Source: Pseudobutyrivibrio sp. MD2005
Lineage (GTDB): Bacteria; Bacillota; Clostridia; Lachnospirales; Lachnospiraceae
Length of the DNA stretch: 64,000 nucleotides
Assembly: GCF_000621865.1 (NCBI RefSeq)
Contig: NZ_JHXE01000012.1
Location: 62,001-126,000, forward strand
Reading direction: 5' to 3'
Shown here: positions 25,334 through 34,226 of the stretch, one piece after another
How the letters are laid out: each line of letters opens with the position of its first letter
Numbering within the stretch: position 1 is the stretch's first letter
Position numbers and translations under genes: made by a program
Notes under the pieces: generated by a model
Database searches by the model: none
What the model was told of the DNA's origin: nothing
The model's input: the letters and a program-made list of their open reading frames with translations, nothing else

Positions 25334-27031
25334 CTAGTTAGCTGCTGGTGCCTCTACTGTAGCTTCTGGAACTGCAGTGGCCTCTGGTGCAGCTTCAGTT
25401 GTTGTCTGAGTTTGAGTTTGAGTCTGTGTCTGTGTCTGTGTATCTGTTGATTCTGTTGTAGTAGGATTTGTAACAGAATACTTCGGTGTAATTACAAATG
25501 GAGTAGAATTAGCAACTCCTGGTGCATATGTGGCTATAGCCGCTGCTATTGTATTGGCATCCTGTGTAGATACAGCCTGAAGCATAGCATAAGATAAGTT
25601 AGGATCTTCTGATGCAATACCTACTGTGACTGTTCTGTTGGATGGATTGTATTTACTGTTGTTGTATACTTCTCTGCTAACTTCCTCACCATTCTCGTAC
25701 ACAATCTTCCATAGACGTGCTGAGTATCCTGTGTGTCCACTAACTGTAGTAGTCATTTTACCAAGTGGTACATTAGGATCTGCCACCCATGTAGTAGCCT
25801 GAACATTAACACCTGTAATTTCTGTCTCGTACTCAACTGAATGGGAAGCATCATCCTCTTCCTTACCATAGATGTTAAAGTAAGCCTTATTGCCATCACA
25901 ATAACCTTCTATATATATAGGATAGTTCTTATTGTTTCTGATTTGAAAATCCTTACCACCTGATTCAGCAATGGCTGCATCCTGTGATGGTGGAACATAT
26001 GTAACAATCATAGAGTGACATGAGCGAGTGATAATCTCAAGCTCTGCCTCTCGAACAGCTCCGTATAAGGTAGTTGAAACCTGACAAATACCACCACCGT
26101 ATGTCTCAACAGTAGTACCATTCTCGTAAGAACCTGCTAACATATATCCATTTTCAGCAGAAAATGGTGTGATTGTGTTAAGAACTGAGAACTCATCTCC
26201 TGGATAGAGAATTGTTCCATTAATGAACCCAACACCGTTTGCCACGTTGTTCTTTCTGGCTGCAGATGATGAACTATAATCTGTCTCAAAGCTGCCTAGT
26301 AAATCTTTGATTTCAGCAAGCTCTTCCTTGCTTCCTCTAGGTTCCTTTACCTCTGTCGCAAGATCTATTGTAGCTGCACTACCATCCCATTCGTTTTCTA
26401 TATAATCAGCAACGATTGATGCAGATTCTTCAATCTGAACAACGACACCAGATTTACCTTCATGGAATACAAAAGCTCCATTTTCTCTAGTTAAATAATC
26501 GTCACTAGCCTCGTCATTAACCTGACTTGAGGCAGAATTCAAATAGTAAATCAAGCCTTCTCTATCAACACCTAGCGATAAAGAAAAATCCTTTCCTCTG
26601 CCTTCTTCCAGATCCTTATTTGCCTTAAAACGCTCTCCTAAGTTGCCGTATGTGCCATAAGCCGCTGCCTTTGAAGTAACATCGCTATTTTTTGCTCCAA
26701 TGCATAAGTCTGCTCCAGTAGCACTAATAGTCTGGTCGTTGGCTGAAAGAGTAAATGGTACATTATCATACTGAGAAAAGTAATCGGCAACAACAGATTT
26801 TGCTTCGCTTACTGTCATTCCGCCGACATCTGTACCTGCAATTGATATTCCTGCTGGAATAACCCTAGTGTCCTCTTCATCTTCCGACACTGCTTCAGCC
26901 TCTTCATTAGCAAGCTCTTCATCTGATACAACTGTCTCCTCTGATGACTCTTCAGCAAGAGAAATCATGGGAGTACATAAACTGCTGGCCATCATACCAG
27001 CTAAAATAATTGATAGAATATTCTTTTTCAT
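25334..27031 (-). CDS. VanW-domain secreted cell-wall protein
   Basis: A 565-residue exported protein. A signal peptide (MKKNILSIILAGMMASSLCTP) is followed by an acidic Glu/Ser-rich stretch, a putative peptidoglycan-binding region (about 60-240) with IPAGISIAGTDVGGMTVSEA, and a VanW domain (about 250-385) with NNVANGVGFINGTILYPGDE and ETYGGGICQVSTTLYGA. The C-terminus is a low-complexity QTQTQT tract and an Ala/Pro/Glu-rich tail. VanW proteins of this build are common in Clostridia and associated with the cell wall; their biochemical role is unresolved. The TQ-rich tail may span the wall. Confidence 0.88.
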   Translation of the reverse strand: MKKNILSIILAGMMASSLCTPMISLAEESSEETVVSDEELANEEAEAVSEDEEDTRVIPAGISIAGTDVGGMTVSEAKSVVADYFSQYDNVPFTLSANDQTISATGADLCIGAKNSDVTSKAAAYGTYGNLGERFKANKDLEEGRGKDFSLSLGVDREGLIYYLNSASSQVNDEASDDYLTRENGAFVFHEGKSGVVVQIEESASIVADYIENEWDGSAATIDLATEVKEPRGSKEELAEIKDLLGSFETDYSSSSAARKNNVANGVGFINGTILYPGDEFSVLNTITPFSAENGYMLAGSYENGTTVETYGGGICQVSTTLYGAVREAELEIITRSCHSMIVTYVPPSQDAAIAESGGKDFQIRNNKNYPIYIEGYCDGNKAYFNIYGKEEDDASHSVEYETEITGVNVQATTWVADPNVPLGKMTTTVSGHTGYSARLWKIVYENGEEVSREVYNNSKYNPSNRTVTVGIASEDPNLSYAMLQAVSTQDANTIAAAIATYAPGVANSTPFVITPKYSVTNPTTTESTDTQTQTQTQTQTQTTTEAAPEATAVPEATVEAPAAN

Positions 27032-27114
27032 AAAACACCCTCATTCGCCCTTTTGGCATTACAAATTATAGAAGCCAATATTAAAATTGACATAATAATG
27101 CTATTAAAATAAAC

Positions 27115-27213
27115 TTAAAGTAAGGCAGTTGCCAGTGTAGTAAATACCATGCAAACCACTACAACTACAAGCACTACACTTGCCATAATTTGATGTTTTT
27201 TATTTCTTTTCAT
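27115..27213 (-). CDS. Small single-pass membrane protein (DUF4044-like)
   Basis: A 32-residue peptide, MKRNKKHQ followed by a hydrophobic stretch MASVVLVVVVVCMVFTTLA. This basic start plus one membrane helix is like the tiny DUF4044 family of Firmicutes. A longer open frame includes it, but the ATG at 27213 has GTGAGG ten bases upstream and the upstream extension looks like the antisense of the neighbour. It is divergent from the gene at 27254, about 40 bases away. Role unknown. Confidence 0.55.
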   Translation of the reverse strand: MKRNKKHQIMASVVLVVVVVCMVFTTLATALL

Positions 27214-27253
27214 AATATAATACCTCACAATTATATAAAGTAAAGGAGAAACC

Positions 27254-27901
27254 ATGGGCTTCCCAATTTTACCATTCTTTTTAATATTCCTAATCTGGCT
27301 GACATTCAGAATCAAGAGCCTTGATGCAAAACAAGAAAAACAACAGGCTGAATTCTGGGCTAAAGAAAAAGCCGCTAATGCCACTCCTGCTAAGGATATA
27401 TCTAACCTAAGTTATATTACCATTCCAATAGAGAAATTTCCATTAAATTTTAGTGATGACGAAAAAGTAGTCGCAATAGAAAGTGAACTAAAGGAATTAT
27501 CAAGTCACAAACTACTAAATCTTACTGGAATTTCCAATACGGATTTAAAACTGACATACGGCCTTCCTAATTTTGAAATCATGAGTCAGATTGGAGAAGA
27601 CTTTGACAGAGTGTGCGTACTTTTAAATGCTTACGCAAAAGCTTTAATAGAAGCCGATAGAAATGACGACGCAAAAGCTGTGCTTGAGTTTGCTGTAGGT
27701 GTCGGTACTGATATCAGCGAATCATATGTGATGCTTGCCGACTATTATAGAACACGCTCACAGAATGAAAAGCTTGGCTTTCTCCGTGAGCGTGTTGAAA
27801 ACAGCAATCTGCTGCTAAAAAATTCAATTTTAAATAAGATTGATAACCTTGTTCAGGAAGATTTCAGCGCCTACCCCCCAGAGCAACAAAGCTCCTGCTA
27901 A
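27254..27901 (+). CDS. Membrane-anchored protein of unknown function
   Basis: A 215-residue protein with an N-terminal membrane helix (GFPILPFFLIFLIWLTF), a short charged linker and a soluble helical domain that has a tetratricopeptide-like feel (FDRVCVLLNAYAKALIEADR, AVLEFAVGVGTDISESYVML). I cannot name the family. AAAGGAGAAACC precedes the ATG. Its 3' end overlaps the convergent MntP-like gene by 72 bases. One of the few plus-strand genes in the window. Confidence 0.7.
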   Translation: MGFPILPFFLIFLIWLTFRIKSLDAKQEKQQAEFWAKEKAANATPAKDISNLSYITIPIEKFPLNFSDDEKVVAIESELKELSSHKLLNLTGISNTDLKLTYGLPNFEIMSQIGEDFDRVCVLLNAYAKALIEADRNDDAKAVLEFAVGVGTDISESYVMLADYYRTRSQNEKLGFLRERVENSNLLLKNSILNKIDNLVQEDFSAYPPEQQSSC

Positions 27902-28414
27902 ATAGGCGATTGTCTTCTTCTCAAAGCCAAAATGTAAACCTGTGTATAATCCTGCTGACACCATAATCACAGACATAACAAGGATAATAGCTATTATCTG
28001 CCATACTGTGGTGCCTACCAATCCACAGGCACATCCTGCTGCAGCTGTGTATATATTAGAAATAACAACTATTCGTATATAATCTAAAACTATCAAAGAC
28101 TCTCTTCTGCGTTCTTGAACAAACTCTCTTCTGAAAGCCTTGATAATCAATCTGATTCCAAGTAATGCTAAAATAACAACTGCAATTATCTCGCCGTTAC
28201 TTACTGGATTTGCAATTAATCCTTTTATTGAAATCAATCTGCAGAAGGCATATGCCCCAAGATAAAAGATTAATTCTAATCCTGCAACAACTCCACAAGC
28301 AACGAGAATTGTTTTTTGCTTTAGGTTTGCAATCATTGCACCTTGTATTTCCATAGCAGCGAAGACATCTAAAGATATCCCTGCTATAATGAGTAAATTT
28401 TCAACCCAATTCAT
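27830..28414 (-). CDS. MntP/YtaF-like multi-pass membrane protein
   Basis: A 194-residue protein with about six hydrophobic helices. NLLIIAGISLDVFAAMEIQG at the start resembles the SLDAFAV-type first helix of MntP/YtaF manganese-efflux-like proteins, and the length is normal for that group. Later helices include GEIIAVVILALLGIRLIIKAF. Exact transport role is uncertain. It converges with, and its last 72 bases overlap, the plus-strand gene at 27254. The gap to the TetR gene upstream is about 100 bases. Confidence 0.6.
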   Translation of the reverse strand: MNWVENLLIIAGISLDVFAAMEIQGAMIANLKQKTILVACGVVAGLELIFYLGAYAFCRLISIKGLIANPVSNGEIIAVVILALLGIRLIIKAFRREFVQERRRESLIVLDYIRIVVISNIYTAAAGCACGLVGTTVWQIIAIILVMSVIMVSAGLYTGLHFGFEKKTIAYLAGALLLWGVGAEIFLNKVINLI

Positions 28415-28516
28415 TTATGATAATGCTCCATTCAATTTCTTTCACTATAATAATAGCTCAAATAGTTTAATATCGATAATATTCAAATATGTTTTCTTGT
28501 AAGTTAATAAACTACA

Positions 28517-29092
28517 TTATTTTCCATTTGTATTACCAACAACTACTGAAATTGGGCTACGGAATATTCTAATATAAACATCTGCCAATTCTTCAACAGG
28601 AACTTTCATTCCCTTGATAAGCCACTGAATTGTAACCCAGCTGATTGAATGTGCAAGGAAATCTGCAACCAATTCCTTATTCAGCCATTTATAATCTGCG
28701 ACCGATGCAATAGCTTCAACATCGATATACTTTGTTACAGCCTTGGCAACGCATCTATTAAATATTTCATTGAAAGAATTCTGTCCTTCCAGCTGTACCG
28801 CTCTCTTGTAGAATTCTTTTTCTTTTTCCATGGTAGTCAGCATAAATGTGATACATTCTTTAAGCATTCCATTTGAAAGCAATGGCTCCACCGGAACAAA
28901 AAGCTCATTTTCAGTAATCCACTCCAGCAGCTCATATTTATCCTGAAAGTGATTATAAAATGTAGGTCTGATAACCCCAGCTTTGTCAGTTATTTCTTTT
29001 ATAGTAATTTTATCTATAGGTTTTGTTATTGCCAGCTCCTTCAAGCTTTCCGCCAAAACTATGTCTATAGCGTTCTGTGACTGATTATTCAT
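28517..29092 (-). CDS. TetR/AcrR-family regulator
   Basis: A 191-residue TetR-type protein. The DNA-binding domain is clear: PIDKITIKEITDKAGVIRP then TFYNHFQDKYELLEWI. The C-terminal part fits the group with DhaS-like or TetR_C_8-like ligand domains (CITFMLTTMEKEKEFYKRAV, SWVTIQWLIKGMKVPVEEL). It is the fourth gene of a probable unit with degV, a DUF308 protein and a 77-residue protein, eight bases after the latter, and may control this unit. Confidence 0.88.
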   Translation of the reverse strand: MNNQSQNAIDIVLAESLKELAITKPIDKITIKEITDKAGVIRPTFYNHFQDKYELLEWITENELFVPVEPLLSNGMLKECITFMLTTMEKEKEFYKRAVQLEGQNSFNEIFNRCVAKAVTKYIDVEAIASVADYKWLNKELVADFLAHSISWVTIQWLIKGMKVPVEELADVYIRIFRSPISVVVGNTNGK

Positions 29093-29100
29093 AGCACTCC

Positions 29101-29334
29101 TTAAGAATCCTCATATTCCACTGTTACATAAAAGCCCTTTGGCGTCTCTTTGACATCTACTACAGTGCCTTCCTTTGCTTTGATACGCTGCAACGTGGTG
29201 TAATTTGCTGACATAGCAAAAGACCTGCCCAAAACATAATAATATGAATTAGGCAGCTCATATTCTGTAATGGAAAGAACATCACCGATGTTAAGCAGTC
29301 CTGTTCTTTCCATTTTAAATTCCATTTGTCCCAT
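29101..29334 (-). CDS. Small unknown protein in the degV operon
   Basis: A 77-residue soluble, beta-rich protein: LLNIGDVLSITEYELPNSYY, then RIKAKEGTVVDVKETPKGFY and VTVEYEDS. No known motif. Its start overlaps the stop of the DUF308 gene (TAATG) and the TetR gene starts eight bases after its stop, so it belongs to the same operon. The pattern suggests a small barrel such as an SH3-like fold, which is a guess. Confidence 0.6.
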   Translation of the reverse strand: MGQMEFKMERTGLLNIGDVLSITEYELPNSYYYVLGRSFAMSANYTTLQRIKAKEGTVVDVKETPKGFYVTVEYEDS

Positions 29335-29903
29335 TAAACATCTTCCTCGTGAGTTATTGTTCCCTCTACAATAGAGCCTGTTGCTTTTCTAACAGAATGA
29401 ACCATTCCAAAATCTGTCAATCCATCCCATATCATCATAACTCCAATAAGACGGGTAATTAAATTAACTATTCCAAAAGCAGCACCAATGCAAAGAATAC
29501 CTAACAGAATATTTAATGCTGCAATGATAAACGCTATCCATATCTTATCAGCGCCAGCTCTTGCTGCTTCAAGGGCAAGCGACATATCCTGCACCCCATG
29601 GATAACAAGAATAACACCTATTGCGATTGGAATAATCGATACAATGGCACCTGCATCCAAAAACAGCCAGATACCTATAATCGAAAGAATAACGCCAACT
29701 GCAATCCCTACTGTATTGAATCCTCGTTCTGTAATCTGATTTATAACAATGATTACTCCTGACAATACAATAATTGCAGCTATAACCTTACTAATGGTAG
29801 CCAGGCTTTCAGCTGGAAAGATTAAAAGAAGCACACCAACTACAATAGTAAAAATAGCTGGAACAGTTATGTTCAACCTAAACTCTTTTATTTTGTCTCC
29901 CAT
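29334..29903 (-). CDS. DUF308 (HdeD-like) membrane protein
   Basis: A 189-residue protein with about six membrane helices in three similar pairs (IFTIVVGVLLLIFPAESLAT; VILSIIGIWLFLDAGAIVSI; ALNILLGILCIGAAFGIV), the internal repeat layout of DUF308/HdeD proteins. In enterobacteria HdeD is linked to acid resistance; here function is unknown. The ATG at 29903 is preferred to one nine codons upstream because it begins the fold and falls two bases after the degV stop. Confidence 0.8.
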   Translation of the reverse strand: MGDKIKEFRLNITVPAIFTIVVGVLLLIFPAESLATISKVIAAIIVLSGVIIVINQITERGFNTVGIAVGVILSIIGIWLFLDAGAIVSIIPIAIGVILVIHGVQDMSLALEAARAGADKIWIAFIIAALNILLGILCIGAAFGIVNLITRLIGVMMIWDGLTDFGMVHSVRKATGSIVEGTITHEEDV

Positions 29904-29905
29904 GA

Positions 29906-30787
29906 TTATTCTTCTTTTTCCTTTCCCCAAAATCCAATTGCAACTGTACCAGGACCTGTATGAGCACCAATTGTAGGGCCAATATCGAAAATACGAACCT
30001 TCTCTTTCATATTAGGGAATGCTTCCTCAAGCATATCCGCCATTTCTCTTGCATCATCATAACAAACTGAATGCGTAATAAAGATATTCTCATCATAATA
30101 CACGCCGTCTGCTATATGATCTTTTATAGCTGCAAGACAAGCTTTCTTAACAAGCTTCTTTCCTCTACACTTCTGTCTAGGAATAAGCTTTCCTTCTTTA
30201 TTGATATTTAAGAGTGGACAGATATTAAGCGCTGTACCAAACCATCCAGAAATCTTTGATATTCTACCACCTCTAATAAAGAATGTAAGATCTGTAGTAA
30301 AGAACCAAGTATTCTGAATATGCTTTTCAGTCCAATCAACCAAAGCATCGAAATCATATCCCGAATCTCTAAGTGATGCCAGCTTATCCATAAACAAGCC
30401 ATATCCAGCTGATGCTGTAAGACTATCAAAAACTACCACCTTGCAATCCGAAAACTCTTCATTTAGCTCCTCAGCTGCAATACGTGCCGAATTGATTACG
30501 CCTGAGATACCTGACGCAAGTGTAAGATGAATAACATTCTTTCCCTGCTCCAGGAAGCATCTGAAATACTCAGCAAACTCATCTGCATTAACCTGTGATG
30601 TCTTAGTCATCGCCCCATCAACCATAGCCTGATAAAAGGCTTCTGGCGACATCGACTTATACAAATCATCCTGATAAGCCTTATCATCCAAATAATAATG
30701 GAAACAAATATGCTCTATGTTTTTTTCTTTAAGATATTCCTCTGTAACATCTGCTGTCGAACAGCAACTAATAATATAATCTGCCAT
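29906..30787 (-). CDS. DegV-family fatty-acid-binding protein
   Basis: A 293-residue DegV protein. Family marks are the early IISCCSTADVT (usual place of the D-S-T-D/AD binding motif), MSPEAFYQAMVDGAMTKTSQ with the TSQ that holds the carboxylate, ASGISGVINSA, and the C-terminal IGPTIGAHTGPGTVAIGF. DegV/FakB proteins carry fatty acids to the FakA kinase for phospholipid synthesis. It heads an operon with DUF308, a 77-residue protein and TetR. The upstream promoter lies between the gene and a giant inverted repeat. Confidence 0.93.
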   Translation of the reverse strand: MADYIISCCSTADVTEEYLKEKNIEHICFHYYLDDKAYQDDLYKSMSPEAFYQAMVDGAMTKTSQVNADEFAEYFRCFLEQGKNVIHLTLASGISGVINSARIAAEELNEEFSDCKVVVFDSLTASAGYGLFMDKLASLRDSGYDFDALVDWTEKHIQNTWFFTTDLTFFIRGGRISKISGWFGTALNICPLLNINKEGKLIPRQKCRGKKLVKKACLAAIKDHIADGVYYDENIFITHSVCYDDAREMADMLEEAFPNMKEKVRIFDIGPTIGAHTGPGTVAIGFWGKEKEE

Positions 30788-30826
30788 TTATTTTCCCTTT
30801 TTTCTATGCAATTAGTTATCCGTTTG

Positions 30827-30856
30827 AGTATACCCCAAACCCACACGCAAATGCAA
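30827..30856 (-). promoter_or_regulatory. Probable degV promoter
   Basis: Minus-strand -35 TTGCAT (30856-30851) and -10 TATACT (30832-30827), 18 bases apart, about 40 bases upstream of the degV ATG. It lies just outside the giant inverted repeat that ends at 30884. Confidence 0.6.
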
Positions 30857-30883
30857 CCGTACCGCCATCTATATCTTTTGTTA

Positions 30884-31506
30884 CTAGCATTCACAGCCTA
30901 TATATACATCAAAAAGCACCGCCCACCCACTGCGGCCGCCGCCAGCCAGGCACATGAGGGGACATTGCATGAATATTGCGTTTTTCTAATGGACCATTCA
31001 GGCATCTTTATTTACATGTGTCTTTTGCAGGCCTGTACAATTTTGAAAAAGGTTTTTGGTTGGCGGACACAAAGAATAGAATGATTTGTACTTCTTAGAC
31101 TGAGGGAAACTTGGTTGATTTTGGAGTGCGCTTAGTAACATAAAAGCAGGTTTTGCAATATATAGGTATGCGCTGCCATGGACGGCAGCGCAAGTGGTCA
31201 CTTAAAACACGATGTTGAATGTGCCACGGTACCTAGATATGCAAAACCTGCTTTGTTATGTTACTTAGCAAACGTAATATGAAACCAAGTTCCCTCAGCC
31301 TGAGAAGTACATAAAAAACTAAGTGTCCGCCACCTAAAAAACATTTTTCAAAATGGTTCATTCCGCAACAAGACACATGTGCGATACCTGAATTTGGTCC
31401 ATAAGAAAAACTGCAATATTCGCAAAATCGTCCCCTCATGTGCCTGGCTGGCGGCGGCCGTGGTGGGTGGGCGGTGCCTTATAGGCGGATTGGCTGTGAA
31501 TGCTAG
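30884..31506. repeat. Giant rod-like inverted repeat, copy 1 (623 bp)
   Basis: Almost the whole element is self-complementary. Outer helix 30884-30898 pairs with 31492-31506 (15 bp). After an unpaired loop on both sides, 30916-30963 pairs with 31430-31477 over 48 bp with only two non-Watson-Crick positions. The pairing continues inward through several conserved asymmetric internal loops to a branched tip. The tip holds the hairpin GCGCTGCC / GGCAGCGC (31170-31191) and a second stem-loop (about 31194-31219). The right end overlaps the stop codon of the hybrid kinase gene (31503-31505). Inner arms match copies 2 and 3 closely; the outer arms do not. No transposase, no clear target duplication and no convincing reading frame. 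Confidence 0.85.
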
Positions 31507-34226
31507 TTGTTGTCTTGTAGGTAGGCTTCGATGGCTGCTAGGCCTTCTTCGTACTCCAGGTTGTCGTATGCGTCCTTGAGTTTTTCAAAGAGTTCGGTCT
31601 GAGCTTGATTTCTGTCAGCTTTGTGCAGTTTCTCAAGGCCATCTTCGATGGCTTTAAGTTCGTATTCGTCGAAGGCTTTGTGAAGGTCATTTATAACTAC
31701 ATCCACATCAACAACGATAGATTCTTCATAGTCTTCTATTATGCCATCTGGAGCCAATGCTGATAATTCTTTTGTGGCATCTTCAACCACTTCACATAGA
31801 TTGTTGATGAATTCGTCTAAGTGTTCATCTACGTAGGACCAGGTTTCGGATTTTGCAGCCATCTCCATTACTCTGGCATTATCAGCAAAGGTATCTCTGC
31901 CTATTTGCTTGCTGACACCAGCAATTCCATGAACCTTTACTGTAAATAATTCTTTATCGTTTTTCCTGTAGTTAGGAAGATTTAGTAACAGTGGCTGCAT
32001 CTCCCTGATGAACGCCTCTAATGTCTTTTGATAAACGTTACTGTTTTGTTTGTTGCGTTTTACAATGGACATCACAGTATCGCCTGTGTTTGGCTCTGCT
32101 AAATCTGCAGGAAGATTTCCTTCTATGATTTCTTTAAGCTTTATTCCAAGGATTGGCTTAGCTAAGAAATCTGTAAAGCCAGCCTCTTTAACCAATACTC
32201 TGGCGTTATCCTCTGAATTAGCTGTAACAAGTACGATAGGGACATCTGAAAACTCGCGTATTTTCTTGCAAGCCTCTGGTCCAGATAATGGCATCATCAT
32301 CTGATCAAGCAATACTAAATCAAACTTGTTATTTTTCATGGCCTGTACAGCTGATGCTCCGTCTGGAACAGTTATAACCTCACATTCCCATGGTGCAAGA
32401 AGCTGCTGCATAATTTCCAGATTAATCTTCATATCGTCAGCTACCAGCACTCTGGCACGTGGATATACAAAATCTACTCTGTCTGGCAGACCGTGAAGGC
32501 CCTGGCCCTGATTGAGAAGTGTTGCTCTATTAAGGACTTTTTCAACCATGAATTCACTCTTGCTTTCTTTCTGGTAGAAATAGCCTTTGAATGTTGATCC
32601 AGAAATACCATCACTTGTAGCAGTGATTTCACCGTCCAGCTTTGCGATAAGCTTTTTAACAATAGCAAGTCCAAGACCGGTTCCTTCGGTATTCTTTCCA
32701 TCTGCCGTAGTTACGTATTCACTAAATATCTCTTCTATCTGAGTAGGTGTCATTCCCTGTCCTGTGTCAGAAACAGAAAAGCTAATTTTAAATCTATCAT
32801 CTACTCTTTCAAAAGCGATTTCTGCATGTATCGCACCCTTTTCTGTAAACTTTACAGCGTTGGATAATAGATTCTGAAGTATCTCTCTTACTCGCACTGC
32901 ATCACCGTATAGATACCTTGGATATGCAGAAGTTATGGCCAAATTGAAATCAATCGGTTTTGATTGAAGATTCAGTATGGTAGCATATGCTAAATCTTCA
33001 AAGAGTAGGTTGATATCGTAAATACGTTCCGAAAACTCAAACTTTCCTGCTTCAAGCTTACTGTAATCAAGAATTGCATTAACAAGCTCAAGCAAGTTTT
33101 CTGAGGCTCTTTTAATATGAGTCACTAAGGTCTTGTTCTTTTCCGATAAATCCTTTTTCGTTCCTAAAATATCACTTATACCAAGGATTGCATGAAGTGG
33201 ACTTCTAAGCTCATGAGACATCTGAGCCAAAAACTGACTTTTCTTAGCAGTTTCCCTCTTAGCATTTTTTGCTTCATCATGCTGCTCTGTAATATCAGAT
33301 GCTGTAAAAATGTATCCCTTAATCGTTCTGCCGTCTTCAACAGGAGTGTAATGTACTCTGTACCATCTATCTGAAGAATAATACTCTGCATCATTTCTAT
33401 TTTCTCTCACTAAAGTCTCAGCTAAGATAAACTTTCCATTTGAATTTCCACCGTCAAAGGCGAATCCTATTGATTTACCACCTGGAAAGAGCTCCATCGC
33501 TTTTTCATTTGCATCAATTACATAAAAATCTGAATTCACAAGACAGATCGGATATTCCATTCTGTCAAAAATTGTAGTCTTTAGGATAGAGCTGGTATCC
33601 TCTATTCTATTTGTGTGTGCAAGCCAAAAATAGATTAAGCAATCGCACAAAAATGCAAGCGAACGTGTTCTGTCAAAATCCAAGAAATCGTGTAGGATGT
33701 ATCCCAGAATAGCTATAACAAAAGAAAGCATCATATATCTTCCAATTATTTTTTCTGTTCTGTCAAAATATGCTTTGGAAGGTGTATGAATTTCAATCAA
33801 TATAGAAAGTGAAAACACAAACAGTACTGCTACTAAATCCGTATCATATGGCTTTGCTTCCATATTATAAAACTTCAAAAAGTCATAAAAACACAGGCCA
33901 ATCATCAGCGCAAGTGAAATAAATACTATTATATTTACTTTCTTCGGCTTCTTTATCCCAAGAAAATAAAAGAACATCATAAACATGGTAACCATGGCGC
34001 ACATATCACACAACAGGAAGATAAATGCTGCCGTGTCCATGGATTTAACAAAAGGAAGGACACAAAGATAAAAATCATAGACAGTAATAACACCTGCTAT
34101 AACAGGCAATATTCTGTGATTAGTAAGATATACGTTGTTTGAAATCAGCTTCAGAAAAGTGAAAAAAGCCACTGCAATACAAACAACATCAAATATATAT
34201 TTAGCGTTAAATAGGGTCATTATCAT
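31503..34226 (-). CDS. Hybrid sensor histidine kinase with receiver and Hpt domains
   Basis: A 907-residue sensor. Order: seven or eight membrane helices (about 1-210, histidine-kinase 7TM type), a PAS domain (about 215-325), HisKA with FLAQMSHELRSPLHAIL (the His is the phosphorylation site), HATPase with NLLSNAVKFTEKG, DTGQGMT and GTGLGLAIVK, then a receiver domain (VLVADDMKINLEIM, FDLVLLDQMMMPLSG, LAKPI) and a C-terminal Hpt-like domain with VKVHGIAGVSKQIG. This is a complete internal phosphorelay. It starts in a four-base overlap with the HD-GYP response regulator gene, its probable partner. Its TAG stop is shared with the end of giant inverted repeat copy 1. Signal unknown. Confidence 0.93.
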   Translation of the reverse strand: MIMTLFNAKYIFDVVCIAVAFFTFLKLISNNVYLTNHRILPVIAGVITVYDFYLCVLPFVKSMDTAAFIFLLCDMCAMVTMFMMFFYFLGIKKPKKVNIIVFISLALMIGLCFYDFLKFYNMEAKPYDTDLVAVLFVFSLSILIEIHTPSKAYFDRTEKIIGRYMMLSFVIAILGYILHDFLDFDRTRSLAFLCDCLIYFWLAHTNRIEDTSSILKTTIFDRMEYPICLVNSDFYVIDANEKAMELFPGGKSIGFAFDGGNSNGKFILAETLVRENRNDAEYYSSDRWYRVHYTPVEDGRTIKGYIFTASDITEQHDEAKNAKRETAKKSQFLAQMSHELRSPLHAILGISDILGTKKDLSEKNKTLVTHIKRASENLLELVNAILDYSKLEAGKFEFSERIYDINLLFEDLAYATILNLQSKPIDFNLAITSAYPRYLYGDAVRVREILQNLLSNAVKFTEKGAIHAEIAFERVDDRFKISFSVSDTGQGMTPTQIEEIFSEYVTTADGKNTEGTGLGLAIVKKLIAKLDGEITATSDGISGSTFKGYFYQKESKSEFMVEKVLNRATLLNQGQGLHGLPDRVDFVYPRARVLVADDMKINLEIMQQLLAPWECEVITVPDGASAVQAMKNNKFDLVLLDQMMMPLSGPEACKKIREFSDVPIVLVTANSEDNARVLVKEAGFTDFLAKPILGIKLKEIIEGNLPADLAEPNTGDTVMSIVKRNKQNSNVYQKTLEAFIREMQPLLLNLPNYRKNDKELFTVKVHGIAGVSKQIGRDTFADNARVMEMAAKSETWSYVDEHLDEFINNLCEVVEDATKELSALAPDGIIEDYEESIVVDVDVVINDLHKAFDEYELKAIEDGLEKLHKADRNQAQTELFEKLKDAYDNLEYEEGLAAIEAYLQDNN

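Noticed and set aside
30882-30888. TACTAGC at the outer edge of giant rod copy 1 as a link to the heptamer ladder
   Set aside because: Single box, no partner at the 53-bp period, and not present at copies 2 or 3; most likely chance.
30998-31439. Open frames of 67-68 codons inside the giant rods (and like frames at 42434-42790 and 49426-49650)
   Set aside because: A similar peptide (HEYCVFLM..., CTILKKVFGWRT) can be read in copies 1 and 3, but copy 2 breaks the frame while keeping the base pairing. The frames read through structural arms, have no ribosome binding site and differ in length, so pairing and not coding appears to be selected.
30884-31506. Giant rods as ordinary MITEs or insertion sequence remnants
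   Set aside because: The terminal sequences differ completely between copies, no target duplication is visible at any of the three, and no transposase is nearby. A mobile origin is not excluded, but the usual hallmarks are missing.
30884-31506. Use of G-T pairs in copy 1 to decide the transcribed strand of the rods
   Set aside because: The 48-bp helix favours the plus strand, but other helices have mismatches that would be G-U on the minus strand, so the evidence is mixed.
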